Assembly: GCA_017562135.1 (NCBI GenBank)
Contig: QEYB01001179.1
Span: 469,001-533,000 of the forward strand
Source of the DNA: Dipylidium caninum
Lineage: Eukaryota > Platyhelminthes > Cestoda > Cyclophyllidea > Dipylidiidae
Direction of reading: 5' to 3'
Length of the DNA: 64,000 nt
Positions 14,601 through 26,600 of this stretch are shown here, piece after piece. Every line of letters starts with the position of its first letter. The stretch's first letter is position 1. Below the pieces are notes generated by a model, which saw only the letters and a program-made list of their open reading frames with translations, ran no database searches and was not told where the DNA came from. The translations under genes were made by a program, and so were the position numbers.

Positions 14601-17600
14601 ACGGTGAGAGCCTGCTTCCCTACTCCCCAGCAGCCCCCGTGGGGCAAAAACTGATGATAGCCCCGTTTTTTGCAGGCCTGCATCAAGTGGAGGTGTTCTA
14701 CGACGGAATGCCGGTCCCCGGCAGCCCCTTCAAGGTGCACGTCACACCAGGATGCGATCCGTCGCGCGTCCGAGCCTTCGGTCCGGGCCTGGAGGGCGGC
14801 TACACCCACGAGCCGCAGACCTTCACCATCGACCTCGACGGCGCTGGTCAAGGCGGCCTCGGTCTGGCCTTGGAGGGTCCCGCGGACGCGCAGATCAACT
14901 GTGTGGACAACAAGGACGGCACCTGCTCCGTGGAATACCTGCCAACCAAGGCTGGCAACTACGACATGTTCATCAAACTCAACGACATGGACATTCCAGG
15001 TGAGTGGCTCCCGCGCCCCGATGCGGAACGGACTAACCGTCCTTCTGCCCGTCCAGGCAGTCCATTCAATATTCCCATCCGGGACAGAATCGACCCCAAC
15101 AAGGTGCGCTGCTACGGACCCGGTCTGGAGCCCAACGGCGCGCGCGCGGGCGTCCCCGCCACCTTCACCGTGGACGCCAGCCAGGCCGGCGACGCCCCGA
15201 TCTCGGTAAGCCGCGTCCGAGGCCGGTGGGCAGACGCGCTCCGCGCCCGCCGCCCACTGAGAGTCCGTCCATTCCGCCCGTCTAGGTGGCTCACACCGAC
15301 CGCAGCGGCCGCAAGGTGCCCGACAGCGTCGTGCCGCGGCCGGGGCAGCCGGGCGTCTACGACGTGTCCTACCTGCCGGAGAGCGAGGGTCCGTGCCAGA
15401 TCGAGGTGAAGTTGAACAACAGCCAGGTGCCGCGCTCCCCCTTTATGCAGAATGTGCTGCCGGCGTGTGAACCGCACAAAGTCCGCGTCACCGGCGAGGG
15501 CGTCCATCCCACGCGGCCAGAAGGGCTGCCCGCCGGTCAGCCCACCACCTTCCAGGTGGACACGCGGGAAGCCGGCTCCGGGGACTTGGAGCTCACCGTC
15601 ACCGTACGTTTTCTCGGGCGTTGGTGCATCTGGCCCATGAGAGCTGAGCACGCCGGCCGCCTCCCCCGCCGACTCCTCCTCTCTCCCGAGGCGTGAAAAA
15701 GGGTGGTGGTGGTGGCGGTGGGGGTGAGGTGGTGAAAGTATGTGGAGCTAACGCACCTCCCGTCTTTAGTCCCCGTCCACGTCGGCTGTCGCCTCGACGA
15801 AGTCGAAATCCTCGACGTCCAAATCGAGGAGCAGGAGCGCACATCGGCAGCAACAGCAACCACAGCAACAGGAGAAGGAGAAGAAGAAGAAGAAGAAGTA
15901 ACTCCTATCGGACCAAATCCTTTTACACAGACAGACAAAGAGACGAGCACTAATCCAACTGCACACCGCCTATCCCGACAGACAGCATGTCCGCCGACAG
16001 GCGCATTCGACGATGCGAGGAACCCCGTTGAGCCCGCGATTTCATTAAAGCCCCCTTTCACCTTGCTGCGTCCTTCGTGCTCCTCATTCGAGGGAAAAGG
16101 GGCTCCGCTTGCTTACCTCTCACTCTGTGTTGTGTCTCCCACGCGGAAACGTCTTGTCACCTGTCAGTGTGCCACGCACTCTCCGCACCACCGCGTGTCC
16201 GACTGGTCTCCTGGGGAAATGGGAGGGGGGGGGGAGGGGGGCAGCGGGCAAATGGCCTTGGATAACTTTTTGGCGGGTGTGTTAGGGGGCGCAGAAGGGG
16301 ATGAGGAGGACACCGCTTTCCGTCCATTTTTCTACTTGTCACCAGTCGTTGTGCCATCGTGTTGTGCAGCCGTGTTTAATGCGGCCCGCAACTCGACGAC
16401 TCTGATCAGGGGGAAAACTCCTTTTCCCTTTGCAGGACTCGGAGCAGCGACCGTTGCAATTGGAGGTGGCAGATCACGGCGACGGCGTCTACTCCTGCCA
16501 GTACCAGCCCGAGGAAGCCTGTCCGCACTACGTGGACGTGAAGTTTGGCGGACGCGAGATTCCCGAGAGTCCGTACTGCGTCAGGGTGCATCCCACCGGC
16601 CGGCCGAATCTCTGTCGCATCGAAGGTATGTGCCGCCCCCCCTTCCACCTCGGTCGGCCCAACTCCGTCATTAACTGTTACAACCCGAGGTGAGATCAGA
16701 GGGCGGCCGACTATAGCTTCATTATCCGGCCGCACACACCCTTAAGCGTCGGTCTTCTGCATTGTTACGGTAATCGCCCGACAGCAGCGACAGCGGACGT
16801 GTGCAATGTAGGCTAAACCTTCCAGTGGCCTGTTTGGTGACACCAGAGTTAAGCGCATGAGACCTCAACTGAAGAGGAAGAAGGCAGAATGGCCGTCGGC
16901 CTGTCTGTGGTTTGTCTCCTGGCGGTAACGCAAGATCCAGGGGATTGATAACAACTATCTTGAGCCAAGGTTAATCTCAAAATTCTTATAGAAAACATCC
17001 CCCCCTCCCATTAGAGACCGGAGAGTTCCGTAAATAGTGTTTTATTAATGCGATATTAATCGACCAAACTGCTGACCTTACCGTCTTCCCCATTATCGCG
17101 TGTTAAGTAATATTGACTACTGATCAAATAATGAGTAGGAAAGTTTTTGTAGCAATTGGTTCCCTACCGAAATTTAAAGTGGAAGTAATGTGACGTAACT
17201 TTTGATCGTAGGCGGCAACGATCCACGCGTGCCTATCTTCCAGCCCTGTGCGATCACTGTCAATCCCTTGGAGGCGGGCCCAGGCAAGGTGATGGGTCGT
17301 GTGATCGCTCCAACTGGTCAGCCCGCCGAAGTTCACACCGTGCCGCTGCCAAATGGCAAGGTCAATGTCTGCTACACACCCCAAATGCTCGGTGACCACA
17401 TGGTTGAGATATTCTTTGGTGGTCAGGTCATCCCTGGCGGACGCTTCAACCAGAAGGTGAGTGGTTGAGAGCAAAAACCATTTTCCACTTGAATTGACAA
17501 CATCGCAGTTTTCCGTTGTTCTCACAAAAACGAAATTACTTAGCCCCGTGCGATTCTCTGTCGCCGAAGAACACGCATTAGTGCCAAAGTGCCTTTTTCT

Positions 17601-20600
17601 TCCCTTTTAGACAGTGAATATGGACGAGCTAATTCAACCAATGGCGGTGAGTTGGCGAATTTGTCCCGTGGACGCCGCAATCTTAAATGGAAATGGCGGC
17701 TACTTTGGCTTTCTCCCTTTCTCTGCTGAAGATGACAGTGTCCTAACCATGTGAGTTAACTGTTTGGTTTGTAGGAGGAGCGCGTTGATCGGGTCGACCG
17801 CATGGACCGCCTGGATCGCATGGACCGCATCGACAGGGTGGATCGAGTTGACCGCGTTGAGCGCGTCCCCATTCAAACCACGCATTCTACAACGCTGACA
17901 CAATACCACGAATCGACGAAGATGAGCGGCTATTATCCAATTGACTTTAAACTTCCTGTCGGCTCCAAGTTCGGGAATCTCGAGGGTACACCTACTTACT
18001 ATCTTTTGAGTAGCATTTTGTCGCACTTAAATACGCCCTAACTAACTAGACACAATATTCTACAGGCATTGTTCGTACTCCTGGTGGCAGGACCATCCGT
18101 CCAACTCTGCTAGACAACGGAGACGGCACCGTGACAGCGCAATTCCAGCCCACCGAGGCTGGTCTTCATGAGCTCGAAATCACCTTCAACGGCAGCCCGA
18201 TTGAAGGCAGCCCCTTCCGATTCTACGTGGAACCCGTCGGCTCGGGCCGCGTGACCGCCTACGGGCCGGGTCTAAGTCATGGACGTGTTGGCGAACCCGC
18301 GGAATTCACTCTTGTCACCAGAGAGGCTGGCGCGGGTAGGCTTCTCCCCTTTCCTCTTCCCCTTCAACCTCCATTTCCTCCTTCCCTCCTCCCCCCGCCC
18401 CCTTCTTCTCCCAGTCCTTCACTTTCATTCATGCTACAGGCGGACTGTCAATCGCCGTTGAGGGTCCCTCGAAAGCCGAGATCATCTGCCGTGACAATAA
18501 GAACGGGACGTGCTCTGCCAGCTACCTTCCTCTGGCGCCGGGCGAGTACACCATCTCGATTAAGTTCATGGATCAGCACATTCAGGGCTCGCCTTTCGTC
18601 GCCAACATCATGAGTACGTGCAGCCTTACCCCTTCGCCCCACCTCCACCCCTGCCGCACCCGACCGCCGTTCTTTCGCCCTGTAATGTCCGACGGACACG
18701 CTGCGGCCCCCTCCGCGGTGAGACAGTCGCGGGGCGGGGCAGGGCAGAAGACGGGTCTCCCTGCCTTTAGAGTGGTGGGACATTAGCGTCCAGGCGGGAC
18801 GAGGCGAGGCGAGGCGCATGAACCGCCCTGTGGTAACCATGGCACCAAAGCCTCCGTTTGTTGTGCACTACATTGTCGCTCTCGACTGGAATGTGCACTC
18901 GGGCGTGGATAATGCAGTCGCCGCGATCGTAAAACCCGCCACCGGTGCAGCATTATTTTCTCGAATTAAAAAAGAGGGAAAATTTTTTGTGCTGCCGACA
19001 CGACCGCCCTCTTAGGCTGCACCCTCGGCCTTCGTTGGATGCCGAAGGAGAGTATGTTGCGGGATGCCGAGGCGAGGAGCTTTCCACCTCTTTTTTCTTT
19101 TTCTCTAGAAGATCCACTGCGCACGACTCAGGTGATGGTGGGCACAACAAGCGAGGTGCCGCTGCGCATCTCCGAGGCGGACATTTACAATCTCACCGCG
19201 ACGGTCACCAGCCCCTTCGGCGTGGAGCAGCCGTGCATGATCAAACGCATGCCCAACGGGCATTTGGGTGAGTGGCCAACACTAGAACCGCTCCCTCCAG
19301 CATCAGTGAGGCGCTTGCGGAATGCCAAATAGGCCGGAGGACACAGACACCCTCACCTGACTGAAAATTTTCATTCTGGCGGGTCAGTTTAAACTCAACT
19401 TCGACGTCCAATCGGAGGCGTATGAGGTCATGTGGTTTGGAGCCAATCAGCGGAGAGGACGAGAAGTGCGACATGCCTGGAGCAAATCCCAGCGGAGGGT
19501 GCTGGCAACTTGAAGGACTCAACTCCTTGGAACAGGCGCTGGGAGTTGAGAGGCCCCAAACGTCCTGAGGAGGTGGGGATGGCGGCGGATGCCATCACAT
19601 CGGTCCGTTAGTTGGTCGGTCAGCCGATTAATCGTGTCCTTCGTAGCAGCGCAACTCAGTCTTGGGATCTCGAGTCTCCAAGCCGGAGGGTTCGGAATCT
19701 CCTCGTTGCTGCCTCCGAGAAGTTTCGTGCTTTCGCAATTTGGAATCCTTCGTGACACTGGCCTGTCGGGCGTGACAACTTGTCACCTTCCACTGTCATC
19801 CCCTCCTGTTCAGACGTTGACTCTCGAGCCTTGGGCCCCCTGAGCGCCGACGGACGACGCAGACAGTCGGCGGAGATGCTCGGAGGCTGCCTTTTTGCCG
19901 GACCATTACCAGACGCGGCTGACACAAGACAAAGGGAATTTTCCCAAGCGCCCGAGGGGCGGAGGAGGTTCTTCATACCGCTGTCAATCACCCGGACTCT
20001 TGATAGTCCGTCGTTCCCTCCGAGAAAGCCTTTGGAAGGGCTCACGTCGGCAGCCGTGGGAAAATACCCTTCCCCCATGGCAGATGATGGCAGCAGCGAC
20101 GGGCAGTGATGGGCTGCTCACTTTAACGCAGAGGCGGTTCTTTTGTGTAAAACGGCCACTTCCGTGTGCCATGAGACGATTTCGTGTCATCTGCCCATTT
20201 TAATGCGAGGAGGCGGTCACATGACACGAACACACACGCAGAGACAGAAAGACAGACGCAGACGGAACGTATTTCCGAGTTGTCGGTGGTCCTTCACCCT
20301 GACAACGCGTCCAGCAGGGGAGATGGAAGACGCAGCACGAAAATATGGCCCTTCCGGAGAGGCTGCGATTGGTTAAGTAGGAGCGAAGAAGAAAGGCACA
20401 CGAGCGGGAGAGTCGTGGAGAGTGCCAGATCAGCGCCCATTTAACAATCCCTGAGGATTTAATGCCGCCCCCCCCCCCGCTTCCGCCTCCTGGAAGAGTG
20501 ATTTTTGGATGGTTTTGGGGGTGGAGAGGGGTGGGGGGAGGCGACACTCCGCCAGACATGCGGAGGGGCTGAGGGGGCAAGGCGAAGGCGACACCTTCAT

Positions 20601-23600
20601 CCTCCGCCTGATAGCATCAGTTGTCACAGCCTCGGGAGGAGAATATTGTGGCCAACAATAATTGGAGCTGACAGCCACCCGCCTCGCCGACTTCCCTCGC
20701 GTCCCATTGTTAGGAGGGTGTGCCGGAAGTCCTTGATTTCTCACTCAGGCCTTGAGGTTCCTCCAACCGACCTTGTCTTCCAATTAGCTTTCAGTTTTGC
20801 AGCATTTAACACCTCCTTTTTTGGATTTATTTCGTAAATTCCAAGTTCGCATGGGCCACAAATAATTGAGGTGCACATAGAGGAGCGTTCACTTCCTGAA
20901 TAGGTGATTTTCTGACGAAGTAAATACTTTTGCCGGTCATAGGAATTTCCTTCACTCCACGCGAAATCGGCGATCATTTGGTGAATGTGTTCCGCAACGG
21001 TCGGCCAATCCCGAATAGCCCCTTCAAGATCTACGTGGGTGAGGCCGAATTGGGCAACGCCTCTCGCGTTCGTGTTTACGGTCGAGGTCTCCGCGAGGGT
21101 TTGGCCAATCAAAATTGCCAATTTACGGTGGATACACGTGATGCAGGTGAGCCGCGTTCTCATTGGCCGCAAAAAATAAGTTAAAATCCGATTGGTCCGT
21201 GGGAATATTTGGAAAATGGGCCCATTGACAGAGGTTCTCAACTCGTTTTAAGCACCGAGTGTTCGAAAATGAAGTTAAACACACGCGATTTAAAATTTGC
21301 CTTGTAAGTTTATTTCCTGGCTGTCTAAACCGCTTCCGTACGTTTCTATTGTTAACACTTCGCCAAGTATTAAAAACTTCCTCAAAACCAACTCAGGCGC
21401 CGATAAGTTCACATCTCTTCCTTACTTGGGGAGGAAGATGTGGTTCAGAAGTTGGCGGAGCCTGCGGCGACCCGAAAGTGGGGGCTACGAGGAAACGCTT
21501 CGGTGAACTCGACGAGTTACCGGAACTGGTACTCGGAATCCGTTTCAGTTCATGATGTGCGCATTTTTACTGCCCATAGGCGATTAACAGCAGAGTGACA
21601 CGAGATACTATCCGCTCTTGTCGAGTCCGAATCTGAGCCTCTTTCGGGGGGCAATTCAAACCCTACTTTCAAGAATTTAAGCCTCATAACTTTTGCGATC
21701 ACCCACTTGTCTTTAGTAGATTTTAATGTTACTGTTTGGTGTCAAAACAGCTCATTTTCGCCCACATCAACTGTTACACCCGACGTCAGGTAACAAGCGA
21801 CGGTGAAGAGTGCCCGTTTGCAATTAAACAAACGAAACTGCCCATTCTCCACCTCTGATCCTTTAGGACAGAAGAGGTTGGCGTGTAAATAGGCTGTCAT
21901 ACTCGATCGTACGTGAGATCCTCGCTGTCAAGGTGCGAGTAATGGTGTCCCCTGCATCCCACTGATGTGTGGACAGCAGAATAAATAGTAGGTGGCTGTT
22001 CTCTTCACAGTAAAAAGCCCAAAATGGCGTTGCAATGGGTGGAAGTGGATTTTGTTTGGTGGAGTAGGGTGCACAGCAGTCGTCTTCCTCTTCCTCACCT
22101 GCCGACGTGGCAAGATGTTCTTCTGCTCACCCGACGCAGTCAATCTCTGGGCCAAGAGCTTCGGGACAGTAGAGAAGTTGTCGATGCACGGAAGACTTGA
22201 TGGTTTAGGATGTGTGGTGTATGGAACTTGGCCTGACCCATCTCCTGGGTTCTCTCAAGCCCACTTCTTTCTCCGACCTCCTCGCCGGCCTTAAATCCAC
22301 GCCGAAATAGAGGCTGGAGCCAGAGAAGGTGGCATTAATTCTCCGCCACCGAGTAACCACTTTCGTTGGCGTCAATGAGGAGTTTTTCGCAGTGGCCGCG
22401 GTCGTGGAAGCACGGTTGGAGCAGCCTCCGTCCGCCAACTTGAGTCAATTTTCCCTCCACATTTAATAGGCTTCGGCGGTCTCAGCCTCTCTGTCGAGGG
22501 TCCGAGCAAAGCGGACATCGAGTGCCACGACAACCAGGATGGCACCTGTCTGGTCACCTACCGACCCACTGAACCGGGCACCTACATCATCAACATAAGG
22601 TACGCCGACGAGCCCGTTCCCGGCAGTCCTTTCGCCGTGAACATCGGCGGCCAGCCGTCTGCCCGCGTCATGGAGCGCATCACGAGGCAACGCGAGGTCC
22701 GCCGAAGCCACCCACGTGGGCAGCCAGTGCGAGATGAACTTGAAGATCCCAGGTTTGTCATTGGTCGAGACTTTGACTTGACTTCCCCGTCGCCTAGTCG
22801 GGCGGCGGGGCACCCGCGCTGACGGCAGGCGACGCCGCCAACTGGGAGCGACGTCGACTTCCACACCGCGGAAATGGACGAGTCAGGTCAAACCCGAGAG
22901 AGGCAATCCTTCGTGCTTCTTAGGGGGAACGTCGTGCCTCCCGACGGGAAGTGAGATAAAGCACTGAAAGGCTGCGACAGTGTCTCCGCGGGTGCACAGA
23001 AGCTACTTCAACCGATCATCAGTGTAACGCCTAAAATTTAAGAATAAAGTAATGTGCAATCAGCCTAGAAAGTCAACCTCCCCAGGGTGTCAGTTCATGC
23101 GACACACATATGTGACGGACGATTTATCATTATTTGTTTTCATGACACCTGGTAGATGTGTAATGTGACAGTCTTGTAGAAAGGAGGGGAAAGATTGCAT
23201 CTAAATGCTTTTCATGCACCCCTAAAGGGTTTTTGACACACTAATGACAGTTGTCATGTGCGACCATGGCTAGGGGAGGAAAGACGGTTGATTGTAGACT
23301 TTCCCTATTGCTGAGTGAGTTGAGGGCGAGGGAGAATAAAGTGAATTCTCGGTAAGCAGTGATTAATTTCAACTGGCCTCTAGTCGCCCCTGTTGGCCCG
23401 CTGACTGGGAATTTCCATTTCACGGAGCCGCGAAAAGACCGGGGCCTTTCTAGCAAATCACAGTCCGCGCAGCCAGTCTAGTTGTTGTGCTGGCATTTCC
23501 TGCGATTTTTTTGTCCATGGGAAAAACACTCGTCAGCCAATGCCACCGACGTTGAGTGTGACGACTCACGCAGTCGGCGGTTGCAGCACTGACTCGACTA

Positions 23601-26600
23601 ATCATAATTGTGTAGGTGTGAATGTACTCGAGATGACAGCTGTGGTGACGAGTCCCTCGGGCCGAACGGAAAGGTGCGCCATCAGCGAGATTGACCCGTC
23701 TAACTACTGCATTCGTTTTGTGCCTCAAGAGATGGGTGTGCACACTGTCTCTGTGCGCCATCGAAATGTCCACATACCTGGCAAGTTTGTGTTCCCACTT
23801 CTTTTGATTATCTGAGATTCTCGCCTGTGATGTGGATAACCGAGTAAAATGTAGAGAAGGTTCCGCACATTTTCCAAAAATCCTGACCCACGCTTAGTTG
23901 TTTTAAATCTTCGTTTGTTGGAGCATCTGTCTTACTTCAAATTTAAATATAACAATTAAAGAAGGTAGAAACATTTGATTTAAATGCTCATTGGCCAGTG
24001 TAATTTATCAATACGATGGCCATGAATATGATTGGCTAACGCTCGAGCCATACACCAATAGGAAGTCCCTTCCAATTCACCGTTGGACCAATCACCGACG
24101 GCGGCGCTAACAAAGTTCGAGTGCTTGGTCAGGGCATTCAGCGGGGCTACATCAACTCCAACAACGAGTTTAACATTTACACTCGTGAGGCTGGAGCTGG
24201 AAATCTCTCCATCGCCATCGAGGGCCCCAGCAAGGCTGAAATCGACTTCGAGGTAACCAAATTGATCTGATTTCACTAACATGAAGCAGCCCACAAGGTT
24301 TGTTTCCAAGAGAATCTTGAGCCTAAAAATAATGTGATGTAGCAGATTTAATAGGGAGAAGGCAAAGTGAGTGTGAGTCGAATTCCACTTCAACTTCCCT
24401 ACCGAGGGCGGAGTTGCCCGGTTGGACAAACTCCACCTCCAGCAGGAGGTGCAGTGCACCTGAGGAGTTTGATCAACTCTGAAAATGGCGAACGGATCAG
24501 CCAGGAACGCAGGCAACAGAAGAATCCAATTCCATGTGTCTGCGGGCAATTCTCTATTGCGGGAGATGCGCCAAGTGTCCAAGGCCTGGCATTCAGCTGA
24601 TGTCACGAGTTAACTGGGTGTTATGTGTCAGAAGGTGACACAAACGCAATTTCATCACGAATCCCCTTTTATGCCCGAATAAACAAAAATGTGGCCTCAG
24701 GAGCAGGTAGCAGCGGTTCACGCTTTCTCGAAGGTGGCTGCGGAAAGCCTACGTCCAGACGAGACCAGTCAGTAGTCGGCAGAATGTCGACTTATAATTC
24801 AGTCCTCACAGGGCAAAAGGCTGAGGTGACGAGTAATTTAGAGCGAGGACGAGATGAAGACACTGTTGCGTGCCCCACATTCTCCGAAACCACCCTCCCG
24901 CAGTCTCCAGACCTCGATACTTCTGGAAACTCGTCACCTACGGGCCAAAGGAGGGGAGCAGTGGTGCTTCTGTGTGCACTTAGAGGACTGCCCACATCTC
25001 GGGAGGGAGGAAGTCTGTTCCCGCCGACGTCATAACAACTTCTGTGTTGTCTGTGCCCCACTCCCTCCTTCCACTCTGTCTGCCTCCTCCTCCGCCCGAA
25101 GTAGAGACCCTTCGTGGGAGAGGCTTTCCGCCATCGTTTAACGATTCGCCGTAAAATTTACATACACGCCGAAATGACTAAAAGGGGGAATAAACCGCAA
25201 AAGTTACATAGGAAGAGGATAATTGCAGAGTTTTGTAAGAAAATTCGCCCCCAAGATAGGATATTTTTGTGAAATTCCTTGAAGTTGATAGCTTTTTGGT
25301 CCGCGAAGGCGAAAAACTGAGACAAAATCTTGGCGCTTTATTTTGTGTACACAAGGCGCCCCAAAAGTGCCGCGTGCATCATAACAGATAGGAGATTTCT
25401 TGAAAAAGTCAAGATTCCTATCGAGAAGGTCGGAAAGAATGGCGACTTTGAGGGCGGACGGTTTGTTTAAGCCAAAGTCGCCCTCCAGAACGTGGGACGA
25501 GGGTTTCGGTGCACGATCGCATCTCCTACGTCTCGCTTTAACAAATTTGCAAGAACGAGCTCGTCAAGACGGATCAGTAAAGTGCGTATTAATGATAATA
25601 AAAGTCGGTTGGGGACGAGTTTTTGTAATGCACTATTGTTGACGGCAAAAGGAGCACAACTTTTGAAATTTTACTATTGTAATCTAATCGCAAAATTGAA
25701 ATTTTGATGAAGATGTTTTGATACAAGTCCTATACAATCTTTAATCCTTAGATTTATCGAAAGTTGTATTGTAAAGAATACAGATAATTCTTAGAAGCAC
25801 GCACTTTTTTTATTGGCCACTTTCTCGGCCAATCAAACCTAAACCGCTCTTGCGATAATTTGCTAAAGAGAATATTTCGATGGACTGGATTCTCCGCCGG
25901 CATATGTCTTACACTGCAAGGTTCTACCTCAAAAGTTGGTTTCTTGATCAAGGTATGTGTGGTCTGTTGCACGCGTTCCAGGTAAGCCGGGTCAAGTGTG
26001 GAATATCCGCGATGATATTATTGGTCCACATTCCAACCAATCAAATCGCCCGATTGTGTGGAGTCAGTCCCTTTAAATCCCTTTCAGTGTATACTTTTCT
26101 GAATTGAAATTTATCCATAAATTCATGTTTATAAGGCGGCGTATTAAACCAAAACTTATCTGTACGATCAGCAATTTGTGGGCACCATGTTTTACTTGCC
26201 GAGAAGTAAATTGCGCATGAGGATAAGATTTAAACCCACGCATTAGTTTGCTCTTTGACCACTCACCTCAGAGCAGATTTTATTGAGGTTTATTTACGAA
26301 CGCATTGCAGAGGACAACGTCCCACCCGAGAATTTTGTTGTATTCCGAGATTCCGCTTAGGATGTTTGTTCTGCATGTATATCACTTTGCACAAATAAAA
26401 ATATAATTAATTTCGAATAATCATGATCTATGCAAATACAGCTAAAATGTTTTAAAAGATGTGTAGAAGATGCACTTTGCCCTAAGCATCTGGAGACGAG
26501 GCTACCGGTCTCTGTAAAATGCTGCAATTCAAGGAAAAACGTTTTACTTGCACTTTGATACCCGCAGGACCGGAAGGATGGCTCCTGTTCTGTGTCGTTC

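Noticed and set aside
15742..16674. 310-codon plus-strand open frame across filamin intron 17
   Set aside because: Its frame does not match exon 18, it covers exon 18 in the wrong frame, and it is low-complexity. Only the short phase-0 tail was kept, as a weak candidate.
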